Shown here: in pieces, positions 54,240 to 63,307 of the stretch
Layout of the letters: every line of letters starts with the position of its first letter
Numbering within the stretch: position 1 is the stretch's first letter
Source of the DNA: Pseudoduganella danionis
GTDB taxonomy: Bacteria > Pseudomonadota > Gammaproteobacteria > Burkholderiales > Burkholderiaceae_D
DNA length: 64,000 bases
Assembly: GCF_009720775.1 (NCBI RefSeq)
Contig: NZ_WNKW01000005.1
Span: forward strand, 248,001 to 312,000
Reading direction: 5' to 3'
The notes under the pieces: model-generated
The model's input: only the letters and a program-made list of their open reading frames with translations
The model's database searches: none
Told to the model about the DNA's origin: nothing
Made by a program: the position numbers and the translations under genes

Positions 54240-55605
54240 GTTGTTGCGTTTCCGATTTGATTTCTATCGCCGATACGGGCAGCGTCAGGCGCACCACCGC
54301 CCCGCCTTGCGGCAGGTTGTGCGCCGTAACGGCACCGCCCAGCGTACGCGCCACGTTCACCACCAGGAACAGGCCGAGGCCACCACCGGGGCGGCCCTTA
54401 CTCGAATTATAGGGCTTACCGAACTGCGCGAGTATATGCGCGGGAAAACCGGGGCCCGCATCCGTCACCTGCAGCACCAGCATACCCTGCTCGCACCAGG
54501 CTTCCAGCCGCAACCAGTGCGGCGAAGCTTCCAGCGCATTATCGAGCACATTGCAGATCATCTGCTTGAGGGTGGAATCGGACACCACGGGAAAATCGGG
54601 CGCGATGCGCTTATCGAAAATGAATTGCACCACAGGGCGGCCATAGCGCCACTCGGCCACCGTCTCGTCGAGGAAGGTCAGGATGGTGGTGGCGGCCGAC
54701 GATTCGCCGCGCGCTTCACCAGCCGACAGCAGGATACCGCTGACGATGCTCTTGCAGCGCTTGAGCTGGGTCTGCATTTCTGCCACGTCGCCCAGCAGTT
54801 CAGGATTATTCTTGAACTCGGGCATACGCTTCCAGTCGCCCAGAATCACGGCCAGCGTGGCCAGCGGCGTGCCCAGTTCGTGCGCCGCGCCGGAAGCCAG
54901 CAAACCCATACGGATGATGTGCTCTTCTTCGGCCGCACGCTGGCGCAAGTCGGCCAGCTTGGCCGAACTGGCGCGCACATTGTCGGTAATACGGGTAATG
55001 AACACCACCAGAAGCGCCGCATCGAGCACGAAGCACAACAGCATGCCCTGCACGTACAGGCTGGAGATGCCATTGGCGTGGTCCAGCGGCAGCGTAAGCG
55101 GCTGGGAGAACAGTGCCAGACCGGCAATACAGGCGCCCGTCACGCCCACGATCACCCAGGTGGACCAGCGCTCCAGCAGCACGGCACCGAGAATCACCTG
55201 CAGCAGATAAAGGAAGACGAAGGGATTGGTGGCTCCACCGCTCAGGTAGAGCTGGGCCGTCAGGCTGGCCACATCGACCAGCAAAGCCAGTAACAGCTCG
55301 CCGTTCGAGACCACCTGGTTTTCCTGCCAGCGCAGGGTGCTGGCAATATTAAAGGCGATCAGGCAGGCCAGCACATTGAGCATCAGCGCCATCGGCAGCG
55401 CCACGTCATACACCAGCGAGGCGATCGAAATCGTGGTGATCTGGCCCACCACGGCGATCCAGCGCAGCTGGATCAGTTGCTGCATGTTCTGGTGGCCCGC
55501 CGCGTGGGTGATGGTGCTGGCCGCCTGTGTGCTGTCCGCCGCCTGCGCCACTACCGTACCATGCCCGGGCGGTTTGCCCGCTTGCTCCGCAGTGTGTTGT
55601 GCCAT
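54229..55605 (-). CDS. regB: RegB-type redox sensor kinase
   Basis: A 458-residue sensor with about six membrane helices (45-205). The quinone-binding signature GGATNPF is present at 123-129. H242 in AHELGTPLATLAVILG is the phosphorylated His; the ATP-binding region has DNALEASP and GGGLGLFLVVN. C284 in LKRCKSIVSGIL may correspond to the redox-active Cys of RegB; this is inference. Start ATG at 55605 has AAGG before it; the longer frame to 55668 lies within the SURF1 gene. SURF1 ends 16 bases upstream. Confidence 0.94.
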   Translation of the reverse strand: MAQHTAEQAGKPPGHGTVVAQAADSTQAASTITHAAGHQNMQQLIQLRWIAVVGQITTISIASLVYDVALPMALMLNVLACLIAFNIASTLRWQENQVVSNGELLLALLVDVASLTAQLYLSGGATNPFVFLYLLQVILGAVLLERWSTWVIVGVTGACIAGLALFSQPLTLPLDHANGISSLYVQGMLLCFVLDAALLVVFITRITDNVRASSAKLADLRQRAAEEEHIIRMGLLASGAAHELGTPLATLAVILGDWKRMPEFKNNPELLGDVAEMQTQLKRCKSIVSGILLSAGEARGESSAATTILTFLDETVAEWRYGRPVVQFIFDKRIAPDFPVVSDSTLKQMICNVLDNALEASPHWLRLEAWCEQGMLVLQVTDAGPGFPAHILAQFGKPYNSSKGRPGGGLGLFLVVNVARTLGGAVTAHNLPQGGAVVRLTLPVSAIEIKSETQQHDY

Positions 55606-55621
55606 TCCCGCCTTCTCATCA

Positions 55622-56482
55622 TCAAGCTCGATTCCAGCGCCGCGCATCGCGCGACATCCACCAGGCAATACCGGCTACCATCAGTGCCAGCCCGTACCAG
55701 GTGAGAGCATAAACCAAATGATTGTTGGGGAAGGAAATTACTGTCAGGCCGCCCACCGGATGCTCGAGCGAACTGCCCGCACTCTGACGGTCGGAAGGCC
55801 GCAGTGCTTCGGCGTCACTACCGCCTTGCAGTGCTACCAGCCGCTGCCCTGCCGGTGCGTCGGCATCGACAAAATAAGGGGCGACGCTGCTCTGCTTCAG
55901 GCCCAGCGCAGCCGCCATGGCTGCCACATCACGCGAATACCAGCGGCCAGCCGCAGCATCATTGGCGCGCAAGAAGCCGCCACGGCTTTCGCTGATGCGC
56001 AGCAGGCCCGTTACGCTGACGGCGGGACCGGCTGCCGTCGCCGCCTTGCAGGCCTGGTCGCCAGCGCGCACAGGCGCTGGTAGCTGGCGTACTGCCTCGG
56101 CGCTTACAAATCCCCGATTGACCAGCACCACCGAACCATCGACCTGACACAAGGGCGTCACCAGCCAGTAGCCACTACCCAGTGCCGTGACAGCCTGCAC
56201 CTTGCTGGTCAGTTCGTACAGCAGCACGCCATTCAGCAGCACATGGCGGTATTCATCACTGGCAGCAGTGATTTGCGCCCAGCGACTGGGCGGCGGAGGG
56301 AAATCCGGCTCTGCGTGGACCCGCTGGTTCACCCTTTCGATCAAGTCCAGCTTCCATTGCAGCCGGTAGACTTGCCAGGTGCCTAAAGCGAAAAAGCCTG
56401 CACACAGCAGGCTTGCAATCGCTAGCAGGACAACACGCAAAGCCCGGTTGCGCTGGGGCGCCGGACTTTGCGTAGCCATCAT
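55622..56482 (-). CDS. SURF1 family assembly protein
   Basis: A 286-residue inner-membrane protein with helices at about 15-38 and 255-275 and a large periplasmic loop, the SURF1 layout. Motifs: GTWQVYRLQWKLDLIERV, GYWLVTPL, VLVNRGFVS and NNHLVYALTWYGLALM. SURF1 (Shy1) helps heme insertion in heme-copper oxidases. Here it lies in the cyo operon, right after cyoD (TAATG overlap), pointing to a role in bo3 oxidase assembly. ATG at 56482 or 56479 may be used. Confidence 0.9.
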   Translation of the reverse strand: MMATQSPAPQRNRALRVVLLAIASLLCAGFFALGTWQVYRLQWKLDLIERVNQRVHAEPDFPPPPSRWAQITAASDEYRHVLLNGVLLYELTSKVQAVTALGSGYWLVTPLCQVDGSVVLVNRGFVSAEAVRQLPAPVRAGDQACKAATAAGPAVSVTGLLRISESRGGFLRANDAAAGRWYSRDVAAMAAALGLKQSSVAPYFVDADAPAGQRLVALQGGSDAEALRPSDRQSAGSSLEHPVGGLTVISFPNNHLVYALTWYGLALMVAGIAWWMSRDARRWNRA

Positions 56483-56889
56483 TACATTGCGTGCGTGGCT
56501 TCGGTCATGCCAGGCATCATGTTGTGATTCAGGTGGTACATGACCCAGATCGAACCGCTCATGGCGATGACAACCATCATCACCGTGAACAGCAGAGCCA
56601 GCATATTCCAGCCGCCTTCCGACTTCGAGTTCATGTGCAGGAAGTAGACCATGTGGACCACGATCTGCACGGCACCCAGTGCCAGCAGCACGAATGCTGC
56701 CGTGCTGGAGCTGGCGAACACTTTGCCCATCACCAGCCAGAACGGAATGGCCGTCAGGATGACCGACAGAATGAAGCCGGTGGCATAACTGCCGAGGCTG
56801 CCGTGGTCGTGGCTGTCGTGGTGATCGTGGCCGTGACCATGATCGTCATGGCCGTGGCCATGGTCGTGTGCGTGGTTGTGATCGCTCAT
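56482..56889 (-). CDS. cyoD: Cytochrome o ubiquinol oxidase subunit IV, His-rich N-terminus
   Basis: A 135-residue subunit. Three membrane helices (about 37-57, 65-85, 98-120) as in CyoD. The first 30 residues hold 13 His and several Asp and Gly (start [11 protein letters not shown]), which the usual CyoD lacks. Its ATG overlaps the cyoC stop (ATGA); the frame extending to 56970 is inside cyoC. CyoD is needed for assembly of the bo3 complex around the CuB site. Confidence 0.92.
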   Translation of the reverse strand: MSDHNHAHDHGHGHDDHGHGHDHHDSHDHGSLGSYATGFILSVILTAIPFWLVMGKVFASSSTAAFVLLALGAVQIVVHMVYFLHMNSKSEGGWNMLALLFTVMMVVIAMSGSIWVMYHLNHNMMPGMTEATHAM

Positions 56890-57500
56890 GGCAGAACTCC
56901 CATCAGGTAGACAAAGGTGAATACGCCGATCCAGACCACGTCCAGGAAGTGCCAGAACATCGACAGGCACATCAGACGACGGTTGTTTTCAGGCGTCAGA
57001 CCGTGTTTCTTCAGCTGGAACATCAGCGTAACCAGCCAGACAATACCGAAGCTCACGTGCAGACCGTGGGTACCGACCAGCGCGAAGAACGAGGTCAGGA
57101 AACCGCTACGCTGCGGGCCGGCACCTTCGTGAATCAGGTGCACGAACTCGTACAGTTCGAGGTAGATAAAGCCGCAGCCCAGCAGACCGGTCACGGCCAG
57201 CCAGATCAGTACCAGACGCAGATTTTTCTTCTGCATTTCCAGCATGGCAAAGCCATAGGTGATCGAGGACAGCAGCAGCAGCGAAGTGTTGAGTGCCACC
57301 AGTGGCAGGTCGAACAGTTCGGCGCCCGATGGGCCGCCCGCGTAGTTACGACCCAGTACAGCATAGGTCGCAAACAAACAGGCGAAGATCAGGCAGTCGC
57401 TCATCAGGTACAGCCAGAAGCCCAGCAGCGTGCCGTTCTCTGGATGGTGCTCGCGCACGAAGAAGCGCGAGCTTACGTCGGTAGCGGTGGTATTAGACAT
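56886..57500 (-). CDS. cyoC: Cytochrome o ubiquinol oxidase subunit III
   Basis: A 204-residue membrane subunit with five helices. Conserved segments: [23 protein letters not shown] in parts, [35 protein letters not shown]. It does not bind redox centres but stabilises subunit I. Its start overlaps cyoB by eight bases. Confidence 0.96.
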   Translation of the reverse strand: MSNTTATDVSSRFFVREHHPENGTLLGFWLYLMSDCLIFACLFATYAVLGRNYAGGPSGAELFDLPLVALNTSLLLLSSITYGFAMLEMQKKNLRLVLIWLAVTGLLGCGFIYLELYEFVHLIHEGAGPQRSGFLTSFFALVGTHGLHVSFGIVWLVTLMFQLKKHGLTPENNRRLMCLSMFWHFLDVVWIGVFTFVYLMGVLP

Positions 57501-59496
57501 GGCTCTCCAGCAGACGAGTGCGCGCTTCTTCCGTACGGGTTACTTGATCCGCAGGGATGTAGTAGTCGCGCTTGTAGTTAAAGGTATGAACGATGACAGC
57601 CACCACCAGTGCCACGAAGGACACCACGGCCAGCAGCCACATTTGCCAGATCAGGCAGAAGCCGACCACGAAGCTGATGGCCGAGATGATGAAACCGGCA
57701 CCAGTGTTCTTCGGCATGTGGATCGCCAGGAAGTCTTTCAGCGGACGGGTGTAACCGGCCTTCTTCATGTCAGCCCAGGCGTCGTTGTCATGCACGCGCG
57801 GGGTGAATGCGAAGTTGTAGTCTGGCGGTGGCGACGAAGTCGACCATTCCAGCGTACGGCCGCCCCATGGGTCGCCCGTCACATCGGCCAGTTCCTTGCG
57901 ACGCAGGAAGGACACGAAGAACTGGATCAGCATGGCAGCAACACCGACCGCGATCAGGGCAGCGCCCAGTGCAGCGATGATGAACCAGATACGCAGCGAA
58001 GGATCTTCGAAGTGGCTCATACGGCGGGTTACGCCCATCAGGCCCAGTACGTACAGCGGCATGAAGGCCAGATAGAAGCCCGGTACCCAGCACCAGAACG
58101 ATACTTTGCCCCAGAATTCATCGAGCTTGTAGCCGAAGGCTTTCGGGAACCAGAAGTTGATACCGGCGAACAGACCGAACAGCACGCCACCGATAATCAC
58201 GTTGTGGAAGTGAGCGATCAGGAACAGCGAGTTGTGCAGCACGAAGTCGGCAGGTGGCACAGCCAGCAGCACGCCCGTCATACCGCCGATCACGAAGGTG
58301 ACCATGAAGGCGACGGTCCACATCATAGGCAGTTCGTAACGGATACGGCCGTGGTACATGGTGAACAGCCAGTTGAAGATCTTGGCACCGGTCGGGATCG
58401 AAATGATCATGGTGGTGATGCCGAAGAAGGAGTTGACGCTGGCGCCCGAACCCATGGTGAAGAAGTGGTGCAGCCATACCAGATACGACAGGATGGTGAT
58501 CACGACGGTGGCGTACACCATCGAGGTGTAGCCGAACAGACGCTTGCTGCAGAAGGTGGAAACCACTTCCGAGAAGATACCGAACACTGGCAGCACCAGA
58601 ATGTAGACCTCAGGGTGGCCCCAGATCCAGATCAGGTTCACATACATCATGGCGTTGCCGCCGAAGTCGTTGGTGAAGAAGTTGGTGCCGAACATACGGT
58701 CGATCGACAGCATGCCCAGAACAGCGGTCAGCACAGGGAAGGCAGCCACGATCAGCACATTGGTGCACAGTGCGGTCCAGGTGAAGACTGGCATTTTCAT
58801 CAGGCTCATGCCCGGTGCGCGCATCTTGACGATGGTAACGATCAGGTTGACGCCGGACAGCAATGTGCCGACCCCGGCAATCTGCAGCGACCAGATGTAG
58901 TAGTCCACCCCCACGTCAGGGCTGGCCAGTATGCCCGACAGTGGCGGATAAGCCAGCCAGCCGGTACGGGCGAATTCACCGACGAACAGCGAAGCCATGG
59001 TCAGCATGCCGCCGAACACGGACATCCAGAACGAGAAGTTATTGAGGAACGGGAAAGCCACGTCGCGCGCACCGATCTGCAGCGGCACCACGTAGTTCAT
59101 GAAGCCCGTTACCAGCGGCATCGCCACGAAGAAAATCATGATCACGCCGTGGGCAGTGAACACTTGGTCGTAGTGGTGCGGTGGCAAAAAGCCGGCGCTG
59201 TCGCCGAACGACAGTACCTGCTGGGCACGCATCATGACGGCGTCGGCGAAGCCGCGCAGCAGCATGATCAGGCCGAAGATCATGTACATGATACCGATCT
59301 TCTTGTGGTCGATGGAGGTGATCCAGTCGCGCCACAGCGGGCCCCACAGTTTGAATTTGGTGATAGCACCGAGCACGGCAATCGCGCCCAGCGCCACCAT
59401 GGCAAAGGTGCCGATCAGGATAGGCTCATGGAACGGAATCGCATCCCAGCTCAGCCGGCCCAAGATCAGCTTGGTCAGAGTCATTTCTTCGTGCAT
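57493..59496 (-). CDS. cyoB: Cytochrome o ubiquinol oxidase subunit I
   Basis: A 667-residue catalytic subunit with about 15 helices. Redox-centre ligands are visible: His in [10 protein letters not shown] for low-spin heme b, [12 protein letters not shown] with His and Tyr of the CuB/cross-link site, HHFFTMG for the two further CuB His, and HFHNVIIGG for the heme ligands. The length matches E. coli CyoB. The enzyme oxidises ubiquinol and pumps protons. ATG at 59496 lies two bases past the cyoA stop; the longer frame runs into cyoA. Confidence 0.97.
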   Translation of the reverse strand: MHEEMTLTKLILGRLSWDAIPFHEPILIGTFAMVALGAIAVLGAITKFKLWGPLWRDWITSIDHKKIGIMYMIFGLIMLLRGFADAVMMRAQQVLSFGDSAGFLPPHHYDQVFTAHGVIMIFFVAMPLVTGFMNYVVPLQIGARDVAFPFLNNFSFWMSVFGGMLTMASLFVGEFARTGWLAYPPLSGILASPDVGVDYYIWSLQIAGVGTLLSGVNLIVTIVKMRAPGMSLMKMPVFTWTALCTNVLIVAAFPVLTAVLGMLSIDRMFGTNFFTNDFGGNAMMYVNLIWIWGHPEVYILVLPVFGIFSEVVSTFCSKRLFGYTSMVYATVVITILSYLVWLHHFFTMGSGASVNSFFGITTMIISIPTGAKIFNWLFTMYHGRIRYELPMMWTVAFMVTFVIGGMTGVLLAVPPADFVLHNSLFLIAHFHNVIIGGVLFGLFAGINFWFPKAFGYKLDEFWGKVSFWCWVPGFYLAFMPLYVLGLMGVTRRMSHFEDPSLRIWFIIAALGAALIAVGVAAMLIQFFVSFLRRKELADVTGDPWGGRTLEWSTSSPPPDYNFAFTPRVHDNDAWADMKKAGYTRPLKDFLAIHMPKNTGAGFIISAISFVVGFCLIWQMWLLAVVSFVALVVAVIVHTFNYKRDYYIPADQVTRTEEARTRLLESHV

Positions 59497-59498
59497 GG

Positions 59499-60512
59499 TC
59501 AGTTCTTCTTGGTAGGGGTGATGCAAACTTCGTCGATGCTGGCCTGGGCGATGCGGCGGGCGCTGCGTTCTGCGGCCAGCGACACGCTGGTAGCAGCGCG
59601 GGTAGCGCGGGCTTCATCTTCTGCAACCATTTCGCGGATGCAGGTGGCATTGCGGTCGACACAGCGGTTGACGATGGCTTCGTACAGATCGGCATCGACC
59701 TTGCCGAAGCGGCGTACAGGCTCGCGTTCGCTAGGCTTGGCCACTTCCGTGTAGGTGGCACGGTCCAGCGTTTCGGTGCTGGCGCGGGTGCTGTCTACCC
59801 ATTTATCGAAGTCGGCTTGCGAGGTGCCGTAGAACTTGAAGCGCATGTGCGAGAAGCCGGCGCCGCTGTAGTTAGCGGAGAAGCCTTCGTACACGCCAGC
59901 TTTGTTGATGACGGCGTTGAGCTGGGTTTCCATGCCCGGCATGGCGTAGATCTGGCCGGCCAGTGCAGGAATGTAGAACGAGTTCATCACTTCGGTCGCC
60001 GTGATCTTGAAGCGTACTGGCACATCCACCGGTGCGTACAGTTCGTTGATGGTCGCCACGCCCTGTTCAGGGTAGATAAACAGCCATTTCCAGTCCAGCG
60101 CCACCACTTCCACTTCCAGCGGCTTGACAGCGGCCGAGATCGGACGGCTGGCATCCAGACGCGTGAGCGGACGGTATGGGTCCAGCAGGTGGGTGCTGAT
60201 CCAGGTCAGCAGACCCAGCGCAATGATGATCAGCAGAGGCGCACCCCAGATGACCAGTTCCAGACGGGTCGAGTGATCCCAGTCGGGCTCGTACTTGGCG
60301 GCGGTGTTGTTTTTGCGGTAACGCCACGCAAACCACAGCGTCAGGAAGATGACGGGTACGATAATCAGCAACATCAGAGCAGTAGACACCATGATCAGGT
60401 GGCTTTGTTGCTGGGCAATATCTCCGGACGGATTCATGACGACTGTATTGCATCCTGCAAGCGCAATAAGTGCGGCAACGAACAGCCCGCGTTGGGCGAG
60501 TTTATGTATCAT
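59499..60512 (-). CDS. cyoA: Cytochrome o ubiquinol oxidase subunit II
   Basis: A 337-residue membrane-anchored lipoprotein. Signal peptide with lipobox LIALAGC, mature C21, two membrane helices (about 40-62 and 85-108), then the periplasmic cupredoxin-like domain ([39 protein letters not shown] in part). CuA ligands of cytochrome c oxidases are absent, as expected for a quinol oxidase. About 20 extra C-terminal residues with several Cys compared with E. coli. ATG at 60512 is used; the longer frame to 60632 is leader. It heads the operon cyoABCD-SURF1-regB-regA. Confidence 0.95.
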   Translation of the reverse strand: MIHKLAQRGLFVAALIALAGCNTVVMNPSGDIAQQQSHLIMVSTALMLLIIVPVIFLTLWFAWRYRKNNTAAKYEPDWDHSTRLELVIWGAPLLIIIALGLLTWISTHLLDPYRPLTRLDASRPISAAVKPLEVEVVALDWKWLFIYPEQGVATINELYAPVDVPVRFKITATEVMNSFYIPALAGQIYAMPGMETQLNAVINKAGVYEGFSANYSGAGFSHMRFKFYGTSQADFDKWVDSTRASTETLDRATYTEVAKPSEREPVRRFGKVDADLYEAIVNRCVDRNATCIREMVAEDEARATRAATSVSLAAERSARRIAQASIDEVCITPTKKN

Positions 60513-60580
60513 GCGATAAAAGTGCTGTACAGAGTGGGAGGATCGTGCCACTGTACACACAACATCAAAATATGTGGATT

Positions 60581-60593
60581 GGACACTTTGTCC
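60581..60593. promoter_or_regulatory. Short palindrome between cyoA and the MFS gene
   Basis: ggaca-ctt-tgtcc (60581-60593) lies in the 152-base divergent gap between the cyo operon and the transporter. It may be an operator; no regulator can be named. Confidence 0.3.
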
Positions 60594-60664
60594 TACCCTG
60601 TCCCGTTCACCAAACTTGATGTTGCGCAGCACTTATAAAATAAACAACTAGTGAGACAAAGATT

Positions 60665-62017
60665 ATGGCCAACATGAATACACCTCATGGGGGCAGCATC
60701 GCTGCCGATTTTCCTCCACACCAAAGTGCGGAAGACGCACGGCGGATCAACTCAGACGACCATGCCATTTCACCGGGTGAAATTGCGGTCGGCGTAGTGA
60801 TAGGCCGGGCTTCCGAGTACTTTGATTTCTTTGTCTATGCCATTGCCTCAGTGCTGGTATTCCCTTCCATGCTGTTCCCGTTCGACGGCAGACTGGAAGG
60901 AACTTTGTACGCATTCACTATATTTTCTTTTGCCTTCATTGCAAGGCCGATAGGTACCGTGATCTCGATGGCAATCCAGCGCCGTTACGGCCGGGAAGTC
61001 AAGCTCACTGTTGCTTTATTCCTACTCGGCTCCACCACGGCCGGCATAGCCTTCCTGCCCACCTACACGGAAATTGGTATTTACTCTGTCATCATTCTGT
61101 CCGTGCTACGCGTAGGACAAGGACTTGCATTAGGCGGCTCCTGGGATGGCTTGCCATCGCTGCTGGCACTCAATGCACCGGAAGAAAAACGCGGCTGGTA
61201 CGCCATGCTGGGCCAACTCGGTGCACCCGTCGGCTTCTTCCTGGCGGCCGGTCTGTTCTGGTATCTGATCGGCAACCTCAGCGATCTGGACTTCATGGAC
61301 TGGGGCTGGCGCTACCCGTTCTATGTGGCCTTCGCCATCAACGTGGTGGCCCTGTTTGCCCGCCTGCGCCTGATTTCCACCAATGAATACACCCATTTGC
61401 TGGAAGAACGTGAACTGCAGCCCACCAGCGTGATCGAGATGGCCCGTTCGCAAGGCCGCAACCTGATCATTGGCGCGCTCGCCGCGCTGGCCAGCTACGC
61501 CCTGTTCCACCTTGTGACGGTGTTCCCGCTGTCGTGGATTACCATCTATTCGCCCCGTAACATGGCCGACTTCCTGGCCACCCAGATGACGGGCGTGGTG
61601 CTGATGGCCGTCGGCGTGGTGGCTTCCGGCGTGATTGCCGACCGTATCGGCCGGCGCCGTACGCTGGGCACGCTGGCTTCGCTGATTGCCGTGTTCAGCG
61701 TATTCGTACCGATGATGCTCGACGGTGGCGAAGCGGGCCAGAACACCTTCATCATGCTGGGCTTCGCTCTGCTGGGCCTGTCCTACGGTCAGGCTGCCGG
61801 TGCCGTGACGGCCAACTTCCCGTCGCACTACCGCTACACGGGCGCCGCCTTCACCTCCGATCTGGCATGGCTGGTGGGCGCAGGCTTCGCTCCGCTGGTG
61901 GCGCTGGGCGTGTCGTCCCAGTTCGGTCTGGCCTATGTCGGTCTGTACCTGCTGTCGGGCGCGGTCTGCTCGCTGGCCGCACTGAGCCTGAACCGCGCAC
62001 TCGACATCCGCAACTAA
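60665..62017 (+). CDS. MFS transporter, metabolite:H+ symporter type
   Basis: A 450-residue membrane protein with 12 helices. It resembles the MHS (metabolite:H+ symporter) group: long N-terminal cytoplasmic tail (1-40), GRASEYFDFFVYAIAS in helix 1, RPIGTVISMAIQRRYGRE, LRVGQGLALGGSWDG, and the second-half ADRIGRRRTLG. Likely imports an organic acid or similar small molecule; the substrate is not predictable. It is divergent from cyoA and ends in a strong terminator. Confidence 0.87.
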   Translation: MANMNTPHGGSIAADFPPHQSAEDARRINSDDHAISPGEIAVGVVIGRASEYFDFFVYAIASVLVFPSMLFPFDGRLEGTLYAFTIFSFAFIARPIGTVISMAIQRRYGREVKLTVALFLLGSTTAGIAFLPTYTEIGIYSVIILSVLRVGQGLALGGSWDGLPSLLALNAPEEKRGWYAMLGQLGAPVGFFLAAGLFWYLIGNLSDLDFMDWGWRYPFYVAFAINVVALFARLRLISTNEYTHLLEERELQPTSVIEMARSQGRNLIIGALAALASYALFHLVTVFPLSWITIYSPRNMADFLATQMTGVVLMAVGVVASGVIADRIGRRRTLGTLASLIAVFSVFVPMMLDGGEAGQNTFIMLGFALLGLSYGQAAGAVTANFPSHYRYTGAAFTSDLAWLVGAGFAPLVALGVSSQFGLAYVGLYLLSGAVCSLAALSLNRALDIRN

Positions 62018-62035
62018 TAACATCGCCCCCCCCAG

Positions 62036-62071
62036 ACGCCAGCGCACGGATTTTCCGGCGCTGGCGTTTTT
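62036..62071 (+). terminator. Rho-independent terminator after the MFS gene
   Basis: A 10-bp perfect stem (acgccagcgc at 62036-62045, gcgctggcgt at 62058-62067) with an inner cgga/tccg extension and a T-run at 62067-62071. Confidence 0.88.
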
Positions 62072-62123
62072 GCGTCAGAAACATGGCAAAATAGCCACCT
62101 TTTTTGATTCTACGGAGACTCCC

Positions 62124-63107
62124 ATGAAAGTAGCGATCGTCGGCGCAGGCGCCATCGGCGGCTTTATCGGCACACGGTTAGCCCTCGCCGGCCAGTGCCA
62201 GCCGAGCGCCTACGCACGCGGCGCCACGCTGGCCGCCTTGCGCGACCATGGCTGGCGTATGCAAATGGGAGAGCAGTTGCTGCAAGCGCCCTGCCACGCC
62301 AGCGACGACGCTGCTGCCCTCGGTGTGCAGGATGTGGTGATCATTGCCGTCAAAGGTCAGGCGCTGGCCAGCGTGGCACAGCAGATTGGCCCCATGTTAG
62401 GCCCGCACACTGTGATACTGCCCGCCATGAACGGCGTGCCTTGGTGGTTCGGTGCAGGCAATGCGGCCATGGGCACGGCGCCGCTGGAAAGCGTCGATGC
62501 GGGCGGCGTGATTGCGGCAGCCCTGCCCGCATCACAAGTGCTGGGTTGCGTGGTACATGCGAGCACCTCCACGCCGGAGCCCGGCCTGGTCAGCCACAAG
62601 ATGGGCAATGGCCTGATCATCGGTGAGCCAGCCGGGGGCGTGTCGCCACGCGCCGAACAGCTAGGCCAGCTCCTGCGTGGGGCCGGCTTCGATGTCACCG
62701 TGACGGCTAATATCCGGCAGGATATCTGGTACAAGCTGTGGGGCAATATGACGCTCAACCCCGTTTCCGCCATCACGGGCGCCACGGCCGACCGCATTCT
62801 CGACGACCAGCTGGTGGCGGAATTCTGCCGCGCCGCCATGCGCGAAGCCCAGCAGATTGGAGCACTGATCGGCTGCCCCATCGCGGAAACGCCGGAACAG
62901 CGCCATCTGGTCACGCGCAAGCTGGGCGCTTTCAAAAGCTCGATGTTGCAGGATGCCGAGGCCGGCCGCACGCTGGAGCTCGATGCACTGGTGGCCGCCG
63001 TACGCGAAATCGGCCAGCGCGTGGGCGTAGCCACGCCTTTCATTGATGCCGTGCTGGGCCTGACGCGCCTGTTCGGCCGCGTGCATGGCCTGTATCCGCA
63101 GGCCTGA
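62124..63107 (+). CDS. 2-dehydropantoate 2-reductase family protein
   Basis: A 327-residue NADPH-dependent ketopantoate reductase-like enzyme. VAIVGAGAIGGFIG (3-16) is the Rossmann dinucleotide loop; MNGVPWWF, KLWGNMTLNPVSAITGAT (catalytic Lys region, about 205-222) and the C-terminal RTLELDALVAAV are typical. In pantothenate synthesis the enzyme makes D-pantoate; several genomes have paralogues with other 2-oxo acids, so panE is not certain. GGAG lies five bases upstream of ATG 62124. Probably its own unit after the upstream terminator. Confidence 0.87.
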   Translation: MKVAIVGAGAIGGFIGTRLALAGQCQPSAYARGATLAALRDHGWRMQMGEQLLQAPCHASDDAAALGVQDVVIIAVKGQALASVAQQIGPMLGPHTVILPAMNGVPWWFGAGNAAMGTAPLESVDAGGVIAAALPASQVLGCVVHASTSTPEPGLVSHKMGNGLIIGEPAGGVSPRAEQLGQLLRGAGFDVTVTANIRQDIWYKLWGNMTLNPVSAITGATADRILDDQLVAEFCRAAMREAQQIGALIGCPIAETPEQRHLVTRKLGAFKSSMLQDAEAGRTLELDALVAAVREIGQRVGVATPFIDAVLGLTRLFGRVHGLYPQA

Positions 63108-63307
63108 GGAGCCAGCTTACGGGGCAACGTTGCGCAAATGCCTCAATGTTGCCATCACGGCCACACCCGTTTCTCCTGTGACTAGCGGCGCATGACTCGT
63201 CCAGCCATGTGTTTGGCTCCTCAAGCCAGTCTATAGCGTCCGGAAATAAAGTGGTTTCGCTCTAAGATCGGTTCATTGCAGTATTGATACCGTATCTGAG
63301 AAACCCT

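Noticed and set aside
57430-59754. A 774-codon open frame on the + strand antisense to cyoB
   Set aside because: It mirrors cyoB, which has all redox ligands; the antisense protein is His/Glu/Gln-rich with no recognisable domain. Long antisense frames are common in GC-rich coding DNA.
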